A stretch of 60,182 nucleotides of DNA from Dehalococcoidia bacterium (GTDB taxonomy: Bacteria > Chloroflexota > Dehalococcoidia > Lucifugimonadales > Lucifugimonadaceae), in assembly GCA_028285005.1 (NCBI GenBank), contig JANQQP010000034.1, positions 1 through 60,182 on the forward strand, given 5' to 3'. Position numbers and translations under genes: made by a program. Below the pieces are notes generated by a model, which was given only the letters and a program-made list of their open reading frames with translations, searched no databases and had not been told where the DNA came from. Shown here piece after piece: positions 35,856 through 43,938 of this stretch; position 1 is the first letter of the stretch, and every line of letters begins with the position of its first letter.

Positions 35856-36556
35856 TTGACCACAGCCTCCGGGACGACCCGGCCGATACGGAAGAGCTCC
35901 CTCCGGGAGTTGTAGACGACTGTAAGAGCTGCGGCCGTGATAAGCCCCTCACCGATACCGATCAGCGCGTGGACGCCGAGCATTGCCGGTGCCGCGACTG
36001 AGAATGGCGATGTGCCGGAGAGGCTCAACTGCACCGTGGCTGCAAGCGCTCCGGCTTCAACCGATAGCCACGCAGCAGCCCCGGCGAGCCCAATAAGCGA
36101 GCCGTGGGAGCGCACGAACGGCCGACCGGCGCGGAATACTCCGTATGCCACGAAGACCGGGATCACGGCCATGTTGAGCATGTTTGCGCCCATCACAACG
36201 AGCCCGCCGTCCTGGAACATCACCGCCTGGAATGAGACGACGGCCACCATCACGATCAACGCTGCCGCCGGCCCAAGCACAATGGCAGCGAGCGCTGCGC
36301 CGACAAGGTGGCCGGATGTGCCTGCAGCGACAGGGAAGTTGAACATCTGAGCAGCGAAGATGAACGCTGCGAACACGCCAAGTGCGGGCACCATGCGCTC
36401 ATTGAGCTGTCGACCCGCAACTCGCAGCGCGGCGAATATGAAGATAGCGGCAACTCCCCAGGAGACCGACGAAACCGCGATGCTGAAAAAGCCGTCCGGC
36501 GCATGGAGTGGCCGTATTCCGGTTGCTCGAAACAGGTTCCAGTAAATCCTCGTCAT
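35852..36556 (-). CDS. cbiM: Cobalt/nickel ECF transporter substrate-binding (S) component
   Basis: 234 residues. The family core is unmistakable: HAPDGFFSIAVSSVSWGVAA, FIFAAQMFNFPVAAGTSGHLVGAALAAI, MFQDGGLVVMGANMLNMAVIPV. In known CbiM/NikM the mature chain starts Met-His-x-Pro-Asp-Gly and the amino group and His bind Ni(II)/Co(II). Here that His is residue 18, after MTRIYWNLFRATGIRPL, and the codon before it is CTC, which is not a start. Either the leader is removed or binding differs. The ATG overlaps the Fur stop by four bases, so regulator and transporter are coupled. Confidence 0.94.
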   Translation of the reverse strand: MTRIYWNLFRATGIRPLHAPDGFFSIAVSSVSWGVAAIFIFAALRVAGRQLNERMVPALGVFAAFIFAAQMFNFPVAAGTSGHLVGAALAAIVLGPAAALIVMVAVVSFQAVMFQDGGLVVMGANMLNMAVIPVFVAYGVFRAGRPFVRSHGSLIGLAGAAAWLSVEAGALAATVQLSLSGTSPFSVAAPAMLGVHALIGIGEGLITAAALTVVYNSRRELFRIGRVVPEAVVK

Positions 36557-37002
36557 TCCGATTTCTCGTCTTCCTGCTTGCCGCGGCAGTTCTCGCAGGT
36601 GCCGGATACGACCATGTGTGTGGCGTCTGCTTCGAAGCCGTGGCCCCGGGCGACCGATTCGACGAACCGGTCCACGAGGCCGTCATCAAGCGGTAGGACT
36701 CGGTCACATTCGTTGCAGTGCAGGTGGTGGTGGTTTGAACCGGCCAGCCATTCGTAAGAGGCCTCGCCGCTACCGAATCGCGACTCTGCTACGAGGCCGG
36801 AGTCACGCAGGTCCGCAAGAACCCGGTAGACGGTCGACTGGTCGATATGCGTGCCAGCCTCTGCAATAGCCGAAACCACTTCTGTGGCGGTCATATGTTG
36901 GCTGCCGTGTTGCAGCACGGAGACCACAGTAAGCCGGGCGTTGGTGACGCGCTTGCCCGCGGACCTGATGAGTACGGCGGGGTCGTGGTGGTGTGGAGCC
37001 AA
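36553..37002 (-). CDS. Fur-family metal-responsive repressor
   Basis: 149 residues from a TTG at 37002, with AGGT 8 bases upstream; an earlier TTG at 37044 has no ribosome site. The winged helix is VTNARLTVVSVLQHG-TATEVVSAIAEAGTHIDQSTVYRVLADLRDSGLV. The metal part has NHHHLHCNECDRVL and CENCRGK (two CxxC zinc pairs), plus an N-terminal APHHHD that could bind metal. It opens the Co/Ni uptake operon and overlaps cbiM by four bases. It is therefore probably a Nur- or Zur-like repressor of its own operon, perhaps sensing nickel, cobalt or zinc. Confidence 0.92.
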   Translation of the reverse strand: MAPHHHDPAVLIRSAGKRVTNARLTVVSVLQHGSQHMTATEVVSAIAEAGTHIDQSTVYRVLADLRDSGLVAESRFGSGEASYEWLAGSNHHHLHCNECDRVLPLDDGLVDRFVESVARGHGFEADATHMVVSGTCENCRGKQEDEKSE

Positions 37003-37622
37003 GAAGTAGTACCTGCAAAATTTCGCAATACCGAGAACTCGCAAAGGGTTTCACAGTCCTTTGAGACAGTCAAGAGAAATGCTTGGAGGTGGCAGAAGTG
37101 ACCTGCCGCGTCAGTTGAGGCGAGTCGGGAAGTGCAGCGCTGCACCCGAAAGACTGGTGGCTTTGAACTCTCGATCTGTCTGCCAAAAGACGGCCGTATG
37201 TCAACTGATCTTACTGATATGTGCTCTCATTACATGAGTGGCAGTTCATTGCTCTGAGTCGCCTGTACTCATATACTTCTGTGTTGGCGATTCGGCTGGC
37301 CAATAATGAGATTAAGTATCTAAACTTCGCGGCGTGAAGAGAAGGCTCCATAGCGGCGGTCCCATCGGCCAGTCATCCACGCATGACTTCGATGCGGGAG
37401 AAAGTGCTGAGTATCGCTGCAGCCGCCAGTCCGAAGTAACTTCGACGCTTCAACTAGCCACGATGATCCTCTCTCAACTCTGTGGAAATAACGGGCCTGA
37501 AACTGTTGAGGTCGTACGTTCTTGACGAACTTCGCCACGAACGCCATCAATGGGATCCGCGACTGCATCGTCGTCGCGAGGCGTGCTGCGTTCACCCTTG
37601 ATTCCGGGGCCAGGCGTTGACG
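37003..37622. other. Divergent spacer between the Fur operon and the flavoprotein gene
   Basis: About 620 bases without a supported gene. The part from 37190 to 37330 is more A+T-rich than its surroundings and probably holds promoters. A 14-bp perfect palindrome lies at 37132-37145 and a CTCAT-TAC-ATGAG dyad near 37228. No cobalamin riboswitch consensus could be found. Confidence 0.5.
37132..37145. promoter_or_regulatory. Perfect 14-bp palindrome upstream of the Fur gene
   Basis: GTGCAGCGCTGCAC is its own reverse complement and lies about 130 bp upstream of the fur TTG start, inside flanks CGGGAA and CCG. Its position makes it a candidate operator for the operon regulator or an RNA hairpin. 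It does not match known Fur/Zur/Nur boxes, so the assignment is weak. Confidence 0.35.
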
Positions 37623-38816
37623 ATGGAATCCCTTGACTGGCTGATCATTGGCGGTGGGATCCACGGTGTGCACATCGCTGCTCGCCTGGTTGGCGAGGCT
37701 GGAGTAAAGGCCGACCGGCTCAGAATCCTGGATCCGGGTGAGCGGCTGCTCGAGCGCTGGCGTACCAGCACGACCACAACCGGGATGACCCACCTGCGGT
37801 CGTCGTCGGTACACCACCTCGACCTCGACCCGTGGTCACTTCAGCACTTCGCGATTAAGCGCAGGAAGCGCACTTCAGATCTTTTCGCCTTCCCGCACAA
37901 CCGGCCCGCACTCGCACTCTTCAACGCCCACAGTGAGAACGTTATTGCGCGGTTCGACCTTGCCGATCTCCATATTCAAGCTCGGGCCAACAGGTGCTCG
38001 ATCGATTCTGAAGAGATCGGCGTTCAGCTCTCTGACGGGCGAGACATCTCAGCGCGCAACATAGTGCTCGCCCTCGGCACGAGTGAGCAGCCGTATTGGC
38101 CGGACTGGGCACCTCAAGAAGACGCTCGCGTGCACCATGTTTTCGAGCCGGAATTCGACGGATGGCCGTCATCAACTGAGACTGTCGTGGTAGTCGGAGG
38201 TGGCATCACGGCGGCTCAGATCGCGCTCCGGCTACTCAACGAAGGGCATCGGGTGCACGTTGTTTCGCGCCACCCCATGCGACAGCATCACTTCGACAGC
38301 GACCCGGGCTGGCTCGGTCCAAGGTACATGGCAGGCTTCAATCGCGAGCGAGACCTCGACCGTCGCCGGGCCTGGATCACCAGGGCGCGCCGCAGAGGTT
38401 CGGTTCCTCCAGGTATTCGGCGCGTTATGCTCTCGGCTATCGAAGATGACCAAGTTTGCTGGCACGAGGACGAGGTCGAATCCCTTGATGGGCACGGTGC
38501 TGAGATTCAACTGCGGCTCTCCAACAAGGCCGGGCTGACAGCAGACCGCGTACTGCTCGCAACAGGATTTGCGTCCCACCGTCCTGGCGGAACCATGATC
38601 GATGAGTTGATTGCATCGGCCTCACTGCCTTGCGCGAGCTGTGGATACCCCGTCGTCGACTCCGCACTTCGCTGGCATCCAGGCGTCTATGTTTCGGGCC
38701 CACTCGCCGAACTTGAACTGGGACCTGTAGCGCGGAATATCGCAGGAGCCAGACGGGCGGGTGACCGGCTCGTAGAAGCCATTCACTCAAACAGCACCGC
38801 TGCGAGTTCTGCGTAG
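37623..38816 (+). CDS. FAD-dependent oxidoreductase / N-hydroxylating monooxygenase-like protein
   Basis: 397 residues from the ATG at 37623. The FAD-binding Rossmann motif is WLIIGGGIHGVHIAARLVG, and an NAD(P)-type second motif is VVVVGGGITAAQIALRLL (about 190-210). A Ser/Asp-rich segment SSSVHHLDLDPWSLQHF and an ATG-like motif LLATGFASHRPGG resemble lysine/ornithine N-hydroxylases and related flavoproteins of the FAD_NAD(P)-binding group. No siderophore genes lie nearby. It is the last gene before the left tRNA-Lys scar. The substrate is unknown. Confidence 0.85.
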   Translation: MESLDWLIIGGGIHGVHIAARLVGEAGVKADRLRILDPGERLLERWRTSTTTTGMTHLRSSSVHHLDLDPWSLQHFAIKRRKRTSDLFAFPHNRPALALFNAHSENVIARFDLADLHIQARANRCSIDSEEIGVQLSDGRDISARNIVLALGTSEQPYWPDWAPQEDARVHHVFEPEFDGWPSSTETVVVVGGGITAAQIALRLLNEGHRVHVVSRHPMRQHHFDSDPGWLGPRYMAGFNRERDLDRRRAWITRARRRGSVPPGIRRVMLSAIEDDQVCWHEDEVESLDGHGAEIQLRLSNKAGLTADRVLLATGFASHRPGGTMIDELIASASLPCASCGYPVVDSALRWHPGVYVSGPLAELELGPVARNIAGARRAGDRLVEAIHSNSTAASSA

Positions 38817-38938
38817 ATCTCGGGTAATGGTTCCGCAGCAGAGCTGGGCAGTGGCGGTCACGAGATGGCAGCCGGAGCGAGAATCCACAAGGTCTCGTCT
38901 TTAGGGGAGCCTGAACTGCAAACCTGGACTTCAGAGTT

Positions 38939-38980
38939 TGGTGGGCCCCGAGGGATTCAAACCCTTGACCTGCGGATTAA
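38939..38980 (-). repeat. tRNA-Lys 3'-end direct repeat (candidate attachment-site scar)
   Basis: 42 bp that match the 3' half of tRNA-Lys at 42186-42227 in 40 of 42 positions, same orientation, from the anticodon loop to CCA. The 5' half of a tRNA is not present to its right. The two copies flank a 3.2-kb segment, the classical footprint of integration into a tRNA 3' end. Confidence 0.85.
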
Positions 38981-39241
38981 CAGGCAGTGTGTAGGCGCGT
39001 GGCAGAGCCGACGGTTCCGGTTGGAACTTCAGCCAGACTCTGGTCGATCTACAGGCCGGTCGACCGTTTCGAGTTCGGTCAACTAGCCAGGCCTGACCAC
39101 CGGCAGACAGCAATGTTGCACCGATCTATAGTAAGGAGGCATACCAGGCGGGTGGGCGTTTCGATACATGATAGATTCACGCGAAACGAACCTCAGATTT
39201 AACGATGAGAGCAACGAGCTCATCCGCCACGTGAGATTCAT

Positions 39242-39775
39242 ATGTTCATCCGAGTTATGGCTGGTCTATTCGTGGTCTTCGCTATCGGGCTCGGTTTTTG
39301 GCTCGCCGAAGACAGTGCCACGGGCAGGACGGCCATAGCGGCTGCGACATTCGCCGGAATGTCTGCCTATGTCGCACTTTTGGCCTTAACAGAGGCGCGA
39401 GCCCAGACGAAAATAGCGAGAGATACGCTTCAAGACGGTGCACTGCCGATCCTCGAGACTCCGGGAATGTCGACCTATACCGTCGGTTCGGTCTGGGAAG
39501 CTGAGGTATCCAACATCGGTGTGGGACCAGCTATTGATGTGCGCTGCTGGATTTCGTACGGCACCCCGTCCGAGAGAATTCCGCTCGAGCGCCACGGATC
39601 GATAAGTGCTGGTGGTCGCTGGAAAGCGATCTTTTCATCGACAGGCGGCAAGACCATTCCAACACAATGGACTATCCACATCGAGTGGTGTGACGTTTAC
39701 GGGAGGGCTTTTGGCAGTAGGACGTGGATTGAGCGAGACTCGGTACTTTACGCCTTCGAGCGCCTTCGGGGATAG
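39242..39775 (+). CDS. Small membrane protein with a C-terminal beta-rich domain (island gene)
   Basis: 177 residues. Two membrane helices near the N-terminus, VMAGLFVVFAIGLGFWLA and IAAATFAGMSAYVALLALT, are followed by a helix with TKIARDTLQDGALP. The remaining 100 residues are soluble and beta-rich (TYTVGSVWEAEVSNIGVGPA, IDVRCWISYG, WTIHIEWCDVYGRAFGSRTW). This layout is common in uncharacterised proteins of mobile islands, but I cannot name a family. The start ATG has a weak ribosome site. The next gene, 30 bp downstream, is the large NTPase, so the two probably form an operon. Confidence 0.7.
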   Translation: MFIRVMAGLFVVFAIGLGFWLAEDSATGRTAIAAATFAGMSAYVALLALTEARAQTKIARDTLQDGALPILETPGMSTYTVGSVWEAEVSNIGVGPAIDVRCWISYGTPSERIPLERHGSISAGGRWKAIFSSTGGKTIPTQWTIHIEWCDVYGRAFGSRTWIERDSVLYAFERLRG

Positions 39776-39805
39776 GAACGGCGGTATCGATCAAGGAGAT
39801 GAGCC

Positions 39806-42169
39806 GTGACGACGACAAGACGGGACAGACTCGAAAGACTACCTCTCGAAATAGACACGGGTAGCGTGTCGACGAACGCAACTCACTACGTTGGATACAC
39901 GCGAGCGAGCGAGTCACACGAGAGCAATTTAACGTATCGCGATTTCGAGAGCTCGACCCGAGGCACTGCAAGGCGTCAATTCACAGATCTCTTCGACTTC
40001 GTTCCGTATGAAATAACGGCCTCGCCGCGCCGACAGAACGTCTTCACCGAACTCTATGCTTATCCGTATGATTCTCCGCTTGGCGTCTATTTTGCCAGTG
40101 AACACGACTCTTCAATTACTGCGCGTATCAATTCATTTGAAAGATTGGAGCAAGCGCGAACTAGAAGACAGCCTGTAGTGGTCAATAATCAAGATCCTTT
40201 GCCGGCCAATCTAACTCGAGAATCGACAAAATACATTGTTGAGGAGCTGATTCGGCTGGCCAAAACTACTCCTAGACCCAACAATATAGACGATTTTGTA
40301 AATCGTAGGATCTTTGTAACTGGATCTGTCGGTTGCGGAAAGACCATGTGGTGCAACAATGTGCTTTCCCAATACGAAGACTCCCATTTCAGACCCAGCG
40401 GCGTCGTCTGGGTCCGGGCCTCATTGGTTAACAGATTTTATTACACAATTGGTATAGAAAAGGCACTAAACCTGCAAGCCGGTAGAGTTTTGGCCGAACA
40501 CTATCCAGCAGTGCTCGACCACCGCGATCAAGGTCATATACTGGAAATTGCTGGTGAAGTACAACATGCCTTCAAAGGTGATCCGACTCAAATCGAAAAT
40601 GCGATTCAACGTCATCTGAAAATCATGAGAGAAAGAACGTTTGAGCGTTCAGAGGATTTGACATTCACTGAGATAGTCGCGACCGCGTTAGTCGACCGCG
40701 CAAAAGCAATGGGATATAAATTCATCTACGTGATCGACGGACTCGATCAAACAGTCTCGTATAATCGATTTCGGGAATTGCTGATCGAGTGCGCGGCTTT
40801 GCTATATGGGCGCACGGTCACGCGGAAGAACGACGTGTTCCTCTTGTGTATGCGCAACGTCTCCGCCGCTCATTTCATCTCAGGCGAGGCCAAAGCATTT
40901 TGGGTCGATCACCAAATCAAACCACCGGTGTTGGAGATTCTACCTTCTCTTCCATCGGACATAATTCGGCGTCGTATCAACTACTTTATAGATCACAACT
41001 ACGCGACCGAAAATCCACGCGAAACGATTCAGCAGTTTCGGACGAAAGTCGCAGCTTACACACGTCTCGCCTGCTACTGGCTTGAAGCTGGGCTTAAATA
41101 CGTGAATGATGAAGAAGTGCCGTATGTGATGCCGTGTGACCTGAGAACCTTCGACAAATTGGTGCGCTTTACAGGCGGCAACCGGAGACGAATATTGTTT
41201 AGTTTTAAATCTCTTATGGAGCAGTTCTTCGCTACGTATCGATGGGCCAGAGGTGGGAACTCTATGGAACGTGAATTGATCGCCTGGATTGACTCTTCGA
41301 ATTTGCGAGACACGAGATTGATGCGAGACAGGAGGATTCAGGGTGATCTTGGCTCAGTTCTTGAAAGGATGATACAACGACGATATTTTGTTCCAGACGT
41401 TCTACTTTGCGGCGGCATGAGTCGGTATGTGCATCCGTTCTCGTTCGGCGATGACGAAAACGCAGATACTCGGATCGATCGGAACCCATCGGAGCCGCAT
41501 TTGTATAGCGTCTTTTCAAACTATCACGGAGGCGAGGAGTCGAAGCAAAGATTTCGCTTGTTCACCAAGTTGGCTATTTTGGCGTACCTGAAGCAAGCTC
41601 CACGAGGTGTGATGGACAGCGAGTTGATAGACGACTTAGGTGATGATGACGCAGTCGAAAGGCGCGCAATTGAACAGGACTTCATCGCACTTCAGCGATT
41701 GGCGCTGGTGGCACCTGAAGTCGAGCTCCCATTCAATACTGGCAGCATCGAATGGCGTATTACGGAGCATGGTCGATTCTTGCTGAATCACGTCGCGGTC
41801 TCGTTCACATACCTTCAATTCGTCATATTTGACATGCCATATCCAAAATGCGCATATGAAACGATGATCGAGGGTGCCTCCCTCGGTGATCGCGATGTTG
41901 ATCCGAATCCTTGGATTCGAGATCGCCTTGTGCGCGTGGCAAAATTCATAGCGTTGGCGAAAACGATATTTAAGCAGGAGACGGAGAGAATTCAACGGAC
42001 GTTGATAACTGAACATGTGGTTGAACGTATGAGCGCGAGCTACGCTGACGTCAATGCGAGAATATTTAGTGAGCAAATTTATGATGACGTGGAAATGGGA
42101 TCCATCCTTACTAGGGGAGGGCTCGGACCAGAGTGGCAGCGGACGGCAACGGAGTCCCGAAAGGATTAG
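39806..42169 (+). CDS. Large P-loop NTPase, STAND/AAA-like with a C-terminal winged-helix region (island gene)
   Basis: 787 residues from a GTG at 39806, with AAGGAG just upstream. Residues 1-160 are mixed and contain no motif I know. The NTPase core has Walker A GSVGCGKT at residues 173-180 (RIFVTGSVGCGKTMWCNNVL) and Walker B-like FIYVIDGLD at 306-314, a STAND/KAP-like pattern. A helical extension follows. At about 590-670 there is a winged-helix-like segment with KLAILAYLKQAPRGVMDSELID and a WRITEHGRFLLNHV wing. The gene ends 16 bp before the CCA end of tRNA-Lys. Codon use and A+T content differ from neighbours. An ATP-dependent sensor in an anti-phage or stress system is plausible but unproven. 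Confidence 0.8.
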   Translation: MTTTRRDRLERLPLEIDTGSVSTNATHYVGYTRASESHESNLTYRDFESSTRGTARRQFTDLFDFVPYEITASPRRQNVFTELYAYPYDSPLGVYFASEHDSSITARINSFERLEQARTRRQPVVVNNQDPLPANLTRESTKYIVEELIRLAKTTPRPNNIDDFVNRRIFVTGSVGCGKTMWCNNVLSQYEDSHFRPSGVVWVRASLVNRFYYTIGIEKALNLQAGRVLAEHYPAVLDHRDQGHILEIAGEVQHAFKGDPTQIENAIQRHLKIMRERTFERSEDLTFTEIVATALVDRAKAMGYKFIYVIDGLDQTVSYNRFRELLIECAALLYGRTVTRKNDVFLLCMRNVSAAHFISGEAKAFWVDHQIKPPVLEILPSLPSDIIRRRINYFIDHNYATENPRETIQQFRTKVAAYTRLACYWLEAGLKYVNDEEVPYVMPCDLRTFDKLVRFTGGNRRRILFSFKSLMEQFFATYRWARGGNSMERELIAWIDSSNLRDTRLMRDRRIQGDLGSVLERMIQRRYFVPDVLLCGGMSRYVHPFSFGDDENADTRIDRNPSEPHLYSVFSNYHGGEESKQRFRLFTKLAILAYLKQAPRGVMDSELIDDLGDDDAVERRAIEQDFIALQRLALVAPEVELPFNTGSIEWRITEHGRFLLNHVAVSFTYLQFVIFDMPYPKCAYETMIEGASLGDRDVDPNPWIRDRLVRVAKFIALAKTIFKQETERIQRTLITEHVVERMSASYADVNARIFSEQIYDDVEMGSILTRGGLGPEWQRTATESRKD

Positions 42170-42185
42170 TGTGAGCTCGAAGAAC

Positions 42186-42260
42186 TGGTGGGCCCCGAGG
42201 GATTCGAACCCTCGACCTGCGGATTAAAAGTCCGTTGCTCTACCACTGAGCTAGAGGCCC
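42186..42260 (-). tRNA. tRNA-Lys (anticodon TTT)
   Basis: 75 nt. The acceptor stem pairs GGGCCTC with GGGGCCC, followed by an encoded CCA. The D-arm is GCTC-AGTGGTA-GAGC, the anticodon loop CTTTTAA (anticodon at 42226-42228), and the T-arm GAGGG-TTCGAAT-CCCTC. Its 3' half is repeated at 38939-38980 on the same strand. It lies 16 bp beyond the NTPase stop codon. Confidence 0.95.
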
Positions 42261-42456
42261 GCGAAGACGATTGTCTCAGGAGCAGTGCGAGGTTGCGCGG
42301 TGGACCGGAGGTTGTCTCCAGTTTCGGGAAGCCGCACATGCGTCCTATGTGAACTTGGTCAGCGCCTAACTCATGCAACCATGGACGCGCACTCGCTCTG
42401 TGCACGTAATCTTAACTGCTCAGTGGAAGCTGCACATCAGCAGATCGTCGACAACC

Positions 42457-42984
42457 CTACTTCACGTCAATTCCGTAGTTGTCTGCAAGCTGGGCCAGTG
42501 CTGCTTCATCAACCACGGGTCCGCACTCGACCGCGAGTAGCATCGGGTGAGCCGTCGCATCAAGCCCGGACGAGTCGAAGGTGCCGAACTGCGCTGGACC
42601 GGTGATCTGACCGCCGGTGTCTGAACCGTGCTGATGTGCGCCTGCCGCCATGACCAGCGCGTTGATGCATCGCTGCTGAGCTCGAAGCCGACCGTCGGCA
42701 TTCGCCAGATCGTCCTCCAGCGAGAACATCCCGTCGTCCGCTGACATGAGCCGCTCAAGACTCGACAACCGGAACTCCAGGTCTTTGATGCGCTGTTCAC
42801 TGATCGCCGGCTGAGGTGTCGCCGTCGGTTGAACTACAGCTGTCGCAGTTGGCTGCGCAGCCGCAACGGTTGGAGTCGCAGTCGGGTCAGTGGCAACGTT
42901 CGCTGCGCCCGTCGCAGCAACTTCGCTGCCACACGCCACCGCTGCTATCGAGAAGATAATCGCCAGGAATGCCAGTTTTCGCAT
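42457..42984 (-). CDS. Predicted lipoprotein with a coiled-coil and Thr/Pro/Ala linker
   Basis: 175 residues from the ATG at 42984. A lipoprotein signal (KLAFLAIIFSIAAVAC, Cys19) is followed by a low-complexity linker (TDPTATPTVAAAQPTATAV) that spaces the protein from the membrane. A predicted coiled-coil comes next, ISEQRIKDLEFRLSSLERL, then a globular C-terminal part with one Cys in CINALVMAAGAHQHG. I do not recognise the family. It probably sits on the outer face of the cytoplasmic membrane. The linker style matches the PstS and neighbouring lipoproteins, suggesting a shared cell-surface architecture. Confidence 0.8.
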   Translation of the reverse strand: MRKLAFLAIIFSIAAVACGSEVAATGAANVATDPTATPTVAAAQPTATAVVQPTATPQPAISEQRIKDLEFRLSSLERLMSADDGMFSLEDDLANADGRLRAQQRCINALVMAAGAHQHGSDTGGQITGPAQFGTFDSSGLDATAHPMLLAVECGPVVDEAALAQLADNYGIDVK

Positions 42985-43137
42985 AGAGCCCTCCAGTCGG
43001 CGGGAACGATCAGACAGTTCGTCCCACCACAGATCATGCCCCAATCTGCACGGAAACCCGAGACTAAACCTTAAGAAGCTCTTACGAATCTGACGCCGGC
43101 AATAAGCGGCCTAAACACTCAACTCAGCCTGCGGCGA

Positions 43138-43761
43138 TCACTGCCCCACGCGGTCGCGTAGCTCCTTCAGTCCTGTCTCGATGCGATCGTCATACCTGTT
43201 CAGCTCGTCCGCGATACTGGGCAAGGTCTGGGCTGCCAGGAATGCGTTCACAGGGTCCGACTCGGCCGTTTCGACAGCCGCTCGAAGTCCTTCAAGCTCA
43301 AGCAACTGGTTCTGCAGAGACTCCAGGTAGAGGTTGTGGAAGTCTGTGACCGCATCTGGGATGGGACGAATTCGCAGGAAATCGGAGAGCAGGAACGTCA
43401 GGTCGTTCAACGCATCGTCTATAACGGGCAGCGCCCCCGGTATGGTAGCGATCAGCGCGTCTACGTCGGAAATATCAATGCCGGCTACGAATTGCACGGC
43501 CTCTGCCTCGAACCTGGCCCGGTTGTCCGCTGAGTCCTGCAACACCGGCTCCATGTCCGCCAGGTATTGAGCTATCTGGGGCGCTTCGATGTCTTGCGTC
43601 GGCTCGGGCGTCGGGCGTGCCGCCTCTGTTGCTGCCGCCCGCGCCTGCACCGTGGCCTCAAGGTCAGGCGTACTTGTGGGGACAGGCGTGCTCGTGGGGT
43701 CCGTGCCTCCGCCGCAGGCGATCACACCCATCACAGCGACAATTGGCAGCAGTCTCCACAT
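43138..43761 (-). CDS. Predicted lipoprotein, helical
   Basis: 207 residues from the ATG at 43761, giving the lipobox LLPIVAVMGVIAC (Cys16). An in-frame start at 43887 would add a long non-signal N-terminus and read through the terminator of the upstream gene. After a Thr/Pro linker (TSTPVPTSTPDLEATVQARA) the protein is helical: QIAQYLADMEPVLQDSADNR, ALPVIDDALNDLTFLLSDF, and a long final helix with YLESLQNQLLELEGLRAAVE. No family is recognised. The helical arrangement could bind or brace another surface protein. Confidence 0.8.
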   Translation of the reverse strand: MWRLLPIVAVMGVIACGGGTDPTSTPVPTSTPDLEATVQARAAATEAARPTPEPTQDIEAPQIAQYLADMEPVLQDSADNRARFEAEAVQFVAGIDISDVDALIATIPGALPVIDDALNDLTFLLSDFLRIRPIPDAVTDFHNLYLESLQNQLLELEGLRAAVETAESDPVNAFLAAQTLPSIADELNRYDDRIETGLKELRDRVGQ

Positions 43762-43796
43762 GCCCGGGACTTTACCAGAGCAGGCATTTCGGCACG

Positions 43797-43833
43797 AAAA
43801 AAAGCGGCCCCGCATGATGGATTGCGGGGCCGC
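43797..43833 (-). terminator. Rho-independent terminator downstream of pstS
   Basis: An 11-bp GC-rich stem (GCGGCCCCGCA, 43804-43814, pairing with 43823-43833) closes an 8-base loop. On the minus strand it is followed by seven T residues (43797-43803). It lies about 105 bp after the pstS stop and just upstream of the next lipoprotein start, so it ends the pstS transcript. Confidence 0.9.
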
Positions 43834-43938
43834 GTTGATTGCCGTCACAGGGCTTCGTCCGTGCGGCGGCAGTCTGAGGCGGGGCACTGGGCTTGTGGCC
43901 CGAGGAGGTAGCGGCCCCGCCTCGTGATCTCTATCTCA

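Larger units (their letters stand above)
38939..42260. mobile_element. Mini genomic island between tRNA-Lys and its 3' duplicate
   Basis: The 3.2-kb interval between the 42-bp duplicate and the intact tRNA-Lys holds two rightward genes and a 260-bp non-coding left end (38981-39241) in which I see nothing further. The coding DNA is visibly more A+T-rich than its neighbours. No integrase is present, so the element is either a remnant, a cargo mobilised in trans, or incompletely recognised. The cargo is a small membrane protein and a P-loop NTPase, a combination common in defence islands. Confidence 0.7.

Noticed and set aside
37003..37330. A cobalamin riboswitch before the Fur-Cbi operon
   Set aside because: I looked for the conserved B12 box and core and did not find them. 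Only a palindrome and an A+T-rich promoter-like stretch are present.
38939..42186. An integrase in the tRNA-Lys mini-island
   Set aside because: Neither gene has a tyrosine or serine recombinase motif. The element lacks its own integrase.
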